NCBI GenBank assembly: GCA_937884485.1 | Contig: CALGCG010000107.1 | Location: 1-15,605 of the forward strand | Source: an uncultured Bacteroidales bacterium | GTDB taxonomy: Bacteria > Bacteroidota > Bacteroidia > Bacteroidales > P3 | Reading direction: 5' to 3' | DNA: 15,605 nucleotides | In this document: one piece after another, positions 6,751-12,631 of the stretch | How the letters are laid out: the number at the start of each line of letters is the position of its first letter | How positions within the stretch are numbered: the first letter of the stretch is position 1 | Position numbers and translations under genes: made by a program | Notes under the pieces: model-generated | Told to the model about the DNA's origin: nothing | Databases searched by the model: none | The model's input: only the letters and a program-made list of their open reading frames with translations

Positions 6751-6798
6751 GGGGGCGGGGCGGGAGGAGGAAGGTCGGGGGTCGGGGGGGGGGGAGGG
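6751..6798 (+). other. G-rich tract with G-quadruplex potential and an 11-G run
   Basis: The + strand has at least five runs of three or more G separated by short spacers: GGGGGCGGGGCGGG (6751-6764), GGGGG (6776-6780), a run of 11 G (6784-6794) and GGG (6796-6798). An A tract (6802-6809) and the -33 TTTG of the lpdA promoter follow directly. Such sequence can fold into G-quadruplexes on the non-template strand, and an 11-G run is prone to slippage. Confidence 0.75.
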
Positions 6799-6809
6799 AT
6801 GAAAAAAAA

Positions 6810-6841
6810 TTTGGTCATGTCGCGGGGATTGTGTATCTTTG
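6810..6841 (+). promoter_or_regulatory. lpdA promoter, Bacteroidetes primary sigma type
   Basis: -33 box TTTG (6810-6813), 20-bp spacer, -7 box TATCTTTG (6834-6841) with the TTTGCA extension. This matches TTTG-N19-21-TAnnTTTG fully. An eight-A tract directly upstream (6802-6809) may act like an UP element. The expected start is about 6848, leaving an AT-rich leader of about 29 nt before ATG 6877. Confidence 0.88.
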
Positions 6842-6876
6842 CATTTTATTTGGTACATATAAATAATAAAGATAAA

Positions 6877-8262
6877 ATGGCTATGAAATATGATTTATTG
6901 GTGATTGGCAGCGGTCCGGGAGGCTATGTGGCTGCCGTGAAAGGAGCCCAGCTGGGCCTGAAGACCGCCGTTGTGGAGCGCGAAAACCTGGGAGGCATCT
7001 GCCTCAACTGGGGTTGTATTCCGACCAAGGCTTTGATGAAGAGCGCGCAGGCGTTCAACTATGCCAAGCATGCTGCCACCTACGGCTTCAAGGCCGAGGG
7101 CGTGGAGCCCGACCTGAACGCCATGGTTGAACGCTCGCGCGGTGTGGCGTCGACGATGAACAAGGGCGTGGAGTTCCTGCTGAAGAAGAACGGCGTGGAG
7201 GTGATCAACGGCACCGCCAAGGTGATGCCCGGCAAGAAGGTGATGGTTGACGGCACGGAGTACGAGGCCGAGCACATCATCATCGCCACCGGCGCGCGCA
7301 GCCGCGTGATGCCGTCGATGCCGCAGGACGGCCGCCGCATCATCGGCTACCGCGAGGCCATGACGCTGCGCGAGCAGCCCCAGCGCATGCTGGTGTGCGG
7401 CAGCGGCGCCATCGGCAGCGAGTTCGCCTTCTTCTACCAGAGCATCGGCACGCAGGTGACGCTCGTGGAGTTCATGCCCCAGATTCTGCCCAACGAGGAC
7501 GAAGAGGTGGCGTCGCAGATGAGCCGCAGCTTCCGCAAGATGGGCATGAAGGTGATGCCCAGCTGCTCGGTGGAGAAGGTCGACATCGAGGGCGAGGTGT
7601 GCCACGTCACCGTCAAGGACCTGAAGAAAAACGCCGAAACGGTCATCGACGTCGACGTGGTGCTGAGCGCCGTGGGCGTGGTGACGAACCTCGAAGGCCT
7701 GGGCCTCGAGGAGACGGGCATCAAATACGAGAAAGGCAAGATCGAGGTCAACGACTGGTACGAGACCAATGTGCCGGGCTACTATGCCATCGGCGACGTT
7801 GTGCACGGTCCGGCCCTGGCGCATGTGGCGTCGAAGGAGGCCATCTGCTGTGTGGAGCACCTGGCCGGCAAGGAGGCCGTGAAGGTGAACTACAGCAATG
7901 TCCCCGGCTGCACCTACACCACTCCCGAGGTGGCCAGCGTGGGCCTGACGGAGAAGAAAGCCGTCGACGCCGGCTACGAGGTGAAGGTGGGCAAGTTCTT
8001 CTTCAAGGCCAGCGGCAAGGCCACCGCTGCCGGCAACACCGACGGTTTCGTCAAGATTGTTGCCGACGCCAAGACCGACCTCATCCTGGGCTGCCACATG
8101 TGCGGCGACAATGTGACGGAGATGATTGCCGAGGCCGTTGTGGCGCGCGAGAAAGGCATGACCGCCCGCGAGCTGGCGCAGGCCATCCACCCGCACCCCA
8201 CCATGAGCGAGGGTGTCATGGAAGCCCTCGAGGCAGTGCACGGCGAGGCTATCCATGGTTGA
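6877..8262 (+). CDS. lpdA: Dihydrolipoyl dehydrogenase
   Basis: A 461-aa flavoprotein, the E3 component of 2-oxo acid dehydrogenase and glycine-cleavage complexes. It reoxidises dihydrolipoyl groups with NAD+. Visible features are the FAD-binding GSGPGG (11-16), the redox-active disulfide C42/C47 in GGICLNWGCIPTK, the NAD-binding GSGAIGSEF in the middle, AIGDVV closing the FAD domain, and the C-terminal HPHPTMSEG with the catalytic His/Glu pair (H440, E445). Length is normal for the family. The frame is open upstream to 6712, but that part is encoded by the repeats and G-rich tract and precedes the promoter, so ATG 6877 (MAMKYDLLVIG) is the start. No E1 or E2 subunit genes lie in the window, so it may serve several complexes. 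It is first in the rightward gene series. Confidence 0.96.
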   Translation: MAMKYDLLVIGSGPGGYVAAVKGAQLGLKTAVVERENLGGICLNWGCIPTKALMKSAQAFNYAKHAATYGFKAEGVEPDLNAMVERSRGVASTMNKGVEFLLKKNGVEVINGTAKVMPGKKVMVDGTEYEAEHIIIATGARSRVMPSMPQDGRRIIGYREAMTLREQPQRMLVCGSGAIGSEFAFFYQSIGTQVTLVEFMPQILPNEDEEVASQMSRSFRKMGMKVMPSCSVEKVDIEGEVCHVTVKDLKKNAETVIDVDVVLSAVGVVTNLEGLGLEETGIKYEKGKIEVNDWYETNVPGYYAIGDVVHGPALAHVASKEAICCVEHLAGKEAVKVNYSNVPGCTYTTPEVASVGLTEKKAVDAGYEVKVGKFFFKASGKATAAGNTDGFVKIVADAKTDLILGCHMCGDNVTEMIAEAVVAREKGMTARELAQAIHPHPTMSEGVMEALEAVHGEAIHG

Positions 8263-8293
8263 TACAGGACGGCCGGAGTGCCGGAGAGAAGCA

Positions 8294-8308
8294 TGAATTA
8301 TGAATAAT
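8294..8308 (+). repeat. Degenerate heptad pair in lpdA downstream gap
   Basis: GAATTAT (8295-8301) followed by GAATAAT (8302-8308) lies in the 63-bp gap between lpdA and the next gene. It resembles the GAGTTAW heptads found at later junctions but has diverged. A small CCGG-AGTG-CCGG hairpin lies just before it (about 8273-8284). Confidence 0.35.
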
Positions 8309-8325
8309 AACTAAACCAACTATAA

Positions 8326-9297
8326 ATGAACATTTTTCCCAAGAAGAGGGTCAAAGCGGCCGAAGGACTGCCGGTGTGGATCTCGAATCATTTTTATTAC
8401 AGCGACTTCGGAGTTCGCGCAGCCGGCGAGATGCGCTACAGCGGCCGCCGATACATCGTTACCGGCCACCCCGGCACGGGTTTCATCGAGCGTGAGAGCG
8501 AGAGCCACAGCTACCGTCTGTTTGTCCGCAAGTGCATGGCCGCTATGAAGCCCAGCTATCTGCGCATGGTCCTGGGCAAGGAGCCCAGCTTTGCCAAAAC
8601 CATCGAGGAGGCCAACAAGGCCCTGGCGCAGTGCACCGAACCGCGCCAGCGCGAGATTCTCGACTGCTATGTGAACGCCCTCTCCGTGGCCCGCAAGGAA
8701 GAGCGCATGCAGCGCGTCATCCGTGGCATCAAGGACAAGATGGGTCACAATAGCAACAAGTTCATGGTCAGCGTGATGAGCCATTACAAGACCAAGATAC
8801 GCCAGCTGGAGGGCGACATGGACTCGGTGATATGGAAGGTGAAAGACCACTGCAGCGAGGAGACCTACAAGGCCTACTGCGATGTTGTGGATGCCTTCAC
8901 CCGCGTGGCCTCCTGCCGCCGTGTGTGGTTCTATGACCCGATGCAGCGCAACAGCTACTCGCAGGTGTTCTTCGACCTGGGAGTGTTCGACTATGTGCAG
9001 CACGACGGTTTCCTGCCGCTGATGCGCGACCCCAAGGGGGTGCACTACTACCTGCTGCCCGATGCCATGATCGTGGCCCGCAGCCATGTCGACTTCGACG
9101 TGGTGCCCCTCAAGAACCTCACCATCGTCAGCCAGGAGTTGGCCATCGAGGAGCCCAACGAGGCCCTGCTGGGCCAGCTGGGCGATGCGGCAAGCATGAT
9201 AAAAATCCCCGAATTCAATCTGAATTTCTATTTCAACCATGTACGCTCGGTGGTGGAGTTTGTCCGCACCCTTGATGTCCTGAAAGCCACCCTTTGA
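8326..9297 (+). CDS. Unrecognised 323-aa cytoplasmic protein
   Basis: A 323-aa protein that I cannot assign to a family. It has no signal peptide or membrane segment and starts with a basic stretch (MNIFPKKRVKAAEG). The central part (about 75-190) looks helical and charged, with many Lys/Arg/Glu, for example EPSFAKTIEEANKALAQ and ARKEERMQRVIRGIKDK. The last third is richer in hydrophobic and aromatic residues (VWFYDPMQRNSYSQVFFDLGVFDYVQH, split over a likely strand-rich region). It starts 63 bp after lpdA, and its TGA overlaps the possible TTG start of the M23 peptidase gene, so the two are tightly linked. A role connected with cell-wall hydrolysis is suggested only by this coupling. Codon use matches its neighbours, so it looks native. 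Confidence 0.8.
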   Translation: MNIFPKKRVKAAEGLPVWISNHFYYSDFGVRAAGEMRYSGRRYIVTGHPGTGFIERESESHSYRLFVRKCMAAMKPSYLRMVLGKEPSFAKTIEEANKALAQCTEPRQREILDCYVNALSVARKEERMQRVIRGIKDKMGHNSNKFMVSVMSHYKTKIRQLEGDMDSVIWKVKDHCSEETYKAYCDVVDAFTRVASCRRVWFYDPMQRNSYSQVFFDLGVFDYVQHDGFLPLMRDPKGVHYYLLPDAMIVARSHVDFDVVPLKNLTIVSQELAIEEPNEALLGQLGDAASMIKIPEFNLNFYFNHVRSVVEFVRTLDVLKATL

Positions 9298-10289
9298 CCC
9301 CCGTGAAGAAGAGACAGCGCCATACCTACCGTTTCAACCCTCATACCCTGCGGTATGAGAAGGTCTTCGTGTCGCTGCGCGACAGGGTGAGGCGCATCAG
9401 TTTCAATGTGCTGTTCGGCGTGGTGCTGGGAGTGGTGATAGTGGTGGTGGGCATGCAGTTCATGGAGTCGCCGTCGGAGCGCGCCATGAGGCGCGAGCTG
9501 GCGAAGTTCCGCAACCAGTCGAAGCTGCTCAACGACCGTGTGGACCGCGCCGAGAAGGTGCTGGAGAACCTGGAGGAGCGCGACGACAACCTCTACCGCA
9601 CCATATTCTCGTCGGAGCCCGTCAGCGCCGCCGAGCGCCACAGCGGCATCGGCGGGGTGGAGCGCTACGCCGAGTTCGACAATCTGGAGAACGGGGCGCT
9701 GCTGAAAAACACCACCAAGCGTGTCGACGACCTGACGAAGCGCCTCTACGTCGAGTCGAAGTCGATGGACGAGATCTACGAGATGGCGCGTACCAAGAAC
9801 GAACGCATGGCCGTCATGCCGGCCATCATGCCTGTCGCCAAGACGCAGTGCAAGGTGGTGAGCGGTTTCGGGCGGCGTTTCCACCCGATACTGAAATACC
9901 ATCGCCTCCATTCCGGCATCGACATGGCCGCACGCCAGGGCACTCCTATCTATGCCACCGGCGACGGCACCGTGACGGTGGCCGGGCGCAACCCGGAGGG
10001 TATGTCGGGCTATGGCGTGGTGGTGGTGATCAACCACGGCTATGGCTTTCAGACGCTCTATGCCCACATGAACAACGCCTCGGTGCGCAAGGGCCAGCAT
10101 GTCAAGCGCGGTGAGCAGATTGGCACCGTCGGCAGCTCGGGCATGTCGTCGGGCTCGCACCTGCACTACGAGGTCATCCTCAACGGAAAGAAGGTCGACC
10201 CCGTCTACTATTTCTTCAACGACCTTACGCCGCAGGAATACGAGGAGGTGCTCGAGCTGGCGCGCCAGGAGAACCAGAGCATGAGTTAG
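9294..10289 (+). CDS. Membrane-anchored M23 family metallopeptidase
   Basis: A protein of 331 aa (TTG start) or 328 aa (GTG start). Order: short basic cytoplasmic N-terminus with RFNPHTLRYEKV; one transmembrane helix (about 38-56, FNVLFGVVLGVVIVVVGM); a coiled coil (about 63-100, rich in Arg, Glu, Leu); a linker; and a peptidase M23 domain (about 185-305). Zinc-site residues are H206 and D210 in HSGIDMA and H291 in HLHYE, with H258 in YAHM and H289 nearby, so the site looks intact. It should face the periplasm and cut peptidoglycan crosslinks, as MepM/EnvC-type proteins do. No ATG precedes the membrane helix. The start is either TTG 9294, overlapping the previous TGA by 4 nt, or GTG 9303 (MKKRQRHTYRFNP), which resembles related proteins. 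It ends ATG AGT TAG in a heptad-like sequence. Confidence 0.88.
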   Translation: MTPVKKRQRHTYRFNPHTLRYEKVFVSLRDRVRRISFNVLFGVVLGVVIVVVGMQFMESPSERAMRRELAKFRNQSKLLNDRVDRAEKVLENLEERDDNLYRTIFSSEPVSAAERHSGIGGVERYAEFDNLENGALLKNTTKRVDDLTKRLYVESKSMDEIYEMARTKNERMAVMPAIMPVAKTQCKVVSGFGRRFHPILKYHRLHSGIDMAARQGTPIYATGDGTVTVAGRNPEGMSGYGVVVVINHGYGFQTLYAHMNNASVRKGQHVKRGEQIGTVGSSGMSSGSHLHYEVILNGKKVDPVYYFFNDLTPQEYEEVLELARQENQSMS

Positions 10290-10327
10290 TTTCAGTTAAG
10301 AGTTATGAGTTAAGAGTTATGAGTTAT
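10283..10327 (+). repeat. GAGTTAW heptad element, copy A (M23/ispH junction)
   Basis: Heptads in order: GAGTTAG (10283-10289, holding the M23 stop), then after TTT, CAGTTAA (10293), GAGTTAT (10300), GAGTTAA (10307), GAGTTAT (10314) and GAGTTAT (10321-10327). The stretch 10293-10320 is identical over 28 bp to copy B at 11166-11193. The last heptad plus the next G supplies the ispH ATG (10326-10328). Confidence 0.9.
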
Positions 10328-11186
10328 GGAGATAAGGATTGACGAAAATGCGGGCTACTGTTTCGGGGTGGTGAAAGCCATTGGCGTCGCCGAGGAGGAA
10401 CTCTCGCGCGACGGAAGCCTCTACTGCCTGGGCGACATAGTCCACAACAGTGCCGAGGTGGAACGTCTGCGCCGTCTGGGCCTGGTGGTGATCGACCATG
10501 GACACCTCCCTGAACTGCGCGGCAGCAAGGTCCTTATCCGTGCTCATGGCGAACCTCCCGAGACCTACCGCACAGCCGAGAAGTTGGGCATACGCCTTAT
10601 CGATGCCACATGCCCCATCGTGCTGGCGTTGCAGCAACGCATACGCAAGGGGTACGACGAGATGCAGCGTGTTGGAGGGCAGATAGTCATCTTTGGCAAG
10701 CCGGGGCATGCCGAAGTGGTGGGGCTGACGGGGCAGACCGACGGCGCTGCCATCATTGCCAGTCGTCCCGACGACCTCTCGGCCATCGACTTCCATCGCC
10801 CCATCCGCCTCTACTCGCAGACCACCAAGAGCCGCGAGGAGTACCAGCTGCTCATCGCCAACATCAACGCCCACCTTGCCCCCGGGGCCGACTTTGTGGC
10901 CTACGACACCATCTGCAACCGTGTGGCCAATCGTGCCCGCGAACTGGAGGTCTTCGCCCGCAGTGTCGATGTGCTGCTCTTTGTGGCGGGAGCCAATAGC
11001 AGCAATGGCCATTACCTTTATGAATACTGTCGCAAGGTGCAGCCGCGCACCCACTTCATCGCCGACGCGTCGTCCCTCGAGCCGGCGTGGTTTGCCAATG
11101 CCGGCAGCGTGGGCATCAGCGGCGCCACTTCCACCCCCCGCTGGCTGATGGAACAGGTGGCGGTGCAGTTAAGAGTTATGAGTTAA
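10326..11186 (+). CDS. ispH: 4-hydroxy-3-methylbut-2-enyl diphosphate reductase
   Basis: A 286-aa LytB/IspH protein, last enzyme of the MEP pathway. It reduces HMBPP to IPP and DMAPP using a 4Fe-4S cluster. The three cluster cysteines are C12 (GYCFGV), C96 (DATCP) and C197 (YDTICNR), the same numbers as in E. coli IspH. Other conserved sites are H40 (DIVHN), H74 (RAHGEPP), H128/E130 in GKPGHAEV (HAE where many members have HPE), T167 in SQTT, SSN (225-227) and SGATSTP. The catalytic set is complete. The start ATG 10326 falls inside heptad copy A. The last residues, LRVMS, and the TAA stop are encoded by copy B, so the native C-terminus has probably been replaced or extended by a few residues. 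recF starts 5 bp later, so translation is probably coupled. Confidence 0.96.
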   Translation: MEIRIDENAGYCFGVVKAIGVAEEELSRDGSLYCLGDIVHNSAEVERLRRLGLVVIDHGHLPELRGSKVLIRAHGEPPETYRTAEKLGIRLIDATCPIVLALQQRIRKGYDEMQRVGGQIVIFGKPGHAEVVGLTGQTDGAAIIASRPDDLSAIDFHRPIRLYSQTTKSREEYQLLIANINAHLAPGADFVAYDTICNRVANRARELEVFARSVDVLLFVAGANSSNGHYLYEYCRKVQPRTHFIADASSLEPAWFANAGSVGISGATSTPRWLMEQVAVQLRVMS

Positions 11187-11193
11187 GAGTTAT
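11166..11193 (+). repeat. GAGTTAW heptad element, copy B (ispH/recF junction)
   Basis: CAGTTAA, GAGTTAT, GAGTTAA, GAGTTAT: 28 bp, identical to 10293-10320. It encodes the end of ispH, including its TAA (11184-11186), and its last two bases plus the next G form the recF ATG (11192-11194). One short element therefore carries both a stop and a start. Confidence 0.92.
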
Positions 11194-12310
11194 GACGCTG
11201 GAAAGGCTTATATTGAACAACTTTAAGAACTACGCCGAAGCCGACGTGCAGCTCTGCGGCAATGTCAATTGCTTTGTCGGCAACAACGGAGCCGGCAAGA
11301 CCAATCTCCTCGACGCCGTCTACTACCTCTCTTTCTGCAAGAGCTATTTCAATCCTGTCGACACACAGAATATTCGCCTCGGTGAGGATTTCTTTGCCAT
11401 TCATGGGCATTATGACGGCGGCGACACAGCTTCGCTCACCCTGCGCCGGGGCCAGGGCAAGCAGATGAAGTGGAACAAGAAGGTCTGCAAGACCCTCGCC
11501 GAACACATCGGAAAGATTCCCCTCGTCATGGTGTCGCCCAATGACCAGCAACTCATCACCGGAGGCAGCGATTTGAGGCGGAAATTCATGGACGGCGTCA
11601 TCTCCCAGACCGACCATCAATACTTGGATCACCTGCTGCGCTACACCAAGGCCCTGGAGCAGCGCAACCGTTTGTTGAAGCAGATGTGGGACGACCGTTT
11701 GTGGGACGATGCCATGGTCTCTGTATGGGACGCACAGCTGATAGACAGCGGCGAGTTTCTCACCTCGCGCCGCGCCAAGTTCATCGACGACTTTACGCCC
11801 CTCTTTGCTCATTATTACCATTGGATTGCGGGCACCGACGAACCCGGCACCGTGCTCTACCACCATGACGGGCGCCCCTTGGCGGTGCAGCTTCAAGAAT
11901 GCCGCCAGGCCGACAAGTACTCGCAGTATACCAACGCCGGTCCCCACAAGGACGACCTCCAGCTCCTCCTCTCTGCGCCCGGGACTCCCGACGAGGAGGC
12001 CATGCCCCTCAAGAAGTTCGGCTCCCAGGGACAGCAGAAGAGTTTTGCGTTGGCCCTGAAACTGGCGCAGTTCCAGTACATGCTCAACCACTCCGGCGAG
12101 AAACCCATCCTGCTGCTCGACGATATCTTTGACAAGCTCGACCTCCTGCGCATCAAGCGCCTGATAGCCCTTGTCGGCAGCGACAGCTTTGGCCAAGTGC
12201 TCCTCACCGACACCCAGCCCGGCCGCATCCAGGCCATCTTTGACGAACTGCCCACCCTGGAGCACAGCCTCTTCCATGTGGCCAATGGCTCCGTAACTCT
12301 TAACTCTTAA
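11192..12310 (+). CDS. recF: DNA replication/repair protein RecF
   Basis: A 372-aa SMC-like ATPase that helps load RecA (with RecO and RecR) at single-strand gaps. Walker A is GNNGAGKTN (30-38). The ABC-type signature region is KKFGSQGQQKS (274-284). Walker B is ILLLDD (306-311), followed by the D-loop DKLD (314-317). The N-terminal MTLERLILNNFKNY is the usual family start and fixes ATG 11192; the frame is open back to 11087, but that part is a shadow of ispH. The final residues, VTLNS, and the stop are read from the inverted heptad copy C. The 5-bp gap to ispH and 12-bp gap to the DUF721 gene indicate one transcript. recF near dnaA is common; here it is about 5 kb away with unrelated genes between. 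Confidence 0.96.
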   Translation: MTLERLILNNFKNYAEADVQLCGNVNCFVGNNGAGKTNLLDAVYYLSFCKSYFNPVDTQNIRLGEDFFAIHGHYDGGDTASLTLRRGQGKQMKWNKKVCKTLAEHIGKIPLVMVSPNDQQLITGGSDLRRKFMDGVISQTDHQYLDHLLRYTKALEQRNRLLKQMWDDRLWDDAMVSVWDAQLIDSGEFLTSRRAKFIDDFTPLFAHYYHWIAGTDEPGTVLYHHDGRPLAVQLQECRQADKYSQYTNAGPHKDDLQLLLSAPGTPDEEAMPLKKFGSQGQQKSFALALKLAQFQYMLNHSGEKPILLLDDIFDKLDLLRIKRLIALVGSDSFGQVLLTDTQPGRIQAIFDELPTLEHSLFHVANGSVTLNS

Positions 12311-12320
12311 CTCTTAACTG
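12293..12320 (-). repeat. GAGTTAW heptad element, copy C, inverted (recF/DUF721 junction)
   Basis: On the minus strand the heptads read CAGTTAA, GAGTTAA, GAGTTAA, GAGTTAC. Compared with copies A and B, 26 of 28 positions match, and the CAGTTAA edge is the same. The + strand encodes the C-terminus and TAA stop of recF (12308-12310). The DUF721 ATG follows 2 bp after the element, at 12323. Confidence 0.88.
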
Positions 12321-12322
12321 CC

Positions 12323-12607
12323 ATGCAGCCTGACCGAACACTCAACTACTACCTTCAAGGGGCCCTGCGCCGCCTGGACCATGGCGATTTCGCCGACGAG
12401 CTGCGTGTGGAGCGGGTCTACCGTCAACTGGCAGGCGACCTCATCAGCCGTCTCACCATGTCCGTGCAGTTCACCCGTGGTGTACTCTCCCTCCGCGTGG
12501 CCTCCGCCGCACTCCGCAGCGAGCTGATGCGCCGCCGCGAGGGGTTGCGCGTCAAAATCAACGACCACCTCGGTGCCGAGGTCGTCAAGACCATCTATAT
12601 CTGCTAA
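12323..12607 (+). CDS. DUF721 protein, DciA-like
   Basis: A 94-aa basic protein of the DUF721 family, which includes DciA, the ancestral DnaB helicase operator/loader factor. The fold is suggested by VYRQLAGDLISRLTMSV, then GVLSLRVASAALRSEL, then LGAEVVKTIYI, the usual order of an alpha helix and beta strands in this KH-like domain. The first tryptophan common in the family (W..iVG) is a tyrosine here. It lacks the long disordered tail of proteobacterial DciA, as is usual for Bacteroidetes DUF721 proteins. The position directly after recF and the near presence of dnaA support a replication role. Whether this small form loads helicase is inference. Confidence 0.8.
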   Translation: MQPDRTLNYYLQGALRRLDHGDFADELRVERVYRQLAGDLISRLTMSVQFTRGVLSLRVASAALRSELMRRREGLRVKINDHLGAEVVKTIYIC

Positions 12608-12611
12608 CATT

Positions 12612-12627
12612 GGAAATTAGGAATTAG
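12612..12627 (+). repeat. Short AT-rich octamer pair before the ABC exporter
   Basis: GGAAATTA (12612-12619) followed by GGAATTAG (12620-12627), then AAGC and the ATG of the ABC exporter. It is similar in position and flavour to the GAGTTAW junction elements (a run of short GA-TTA units abutting a start codon) but of a different sequence. Confidence 0.35.
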
Positions 12628-12631
12628 AAGC

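Noticed and set aside
6712..6876. N-terminal extension of lpdA by 55 codons
   Set aside because: It is encoded by the 11-bp repeats, the G-rich tract and the promoter itself, and gives a Gly/Arg-rich leader unlike any dihydrolipoyl dehydrogenase.
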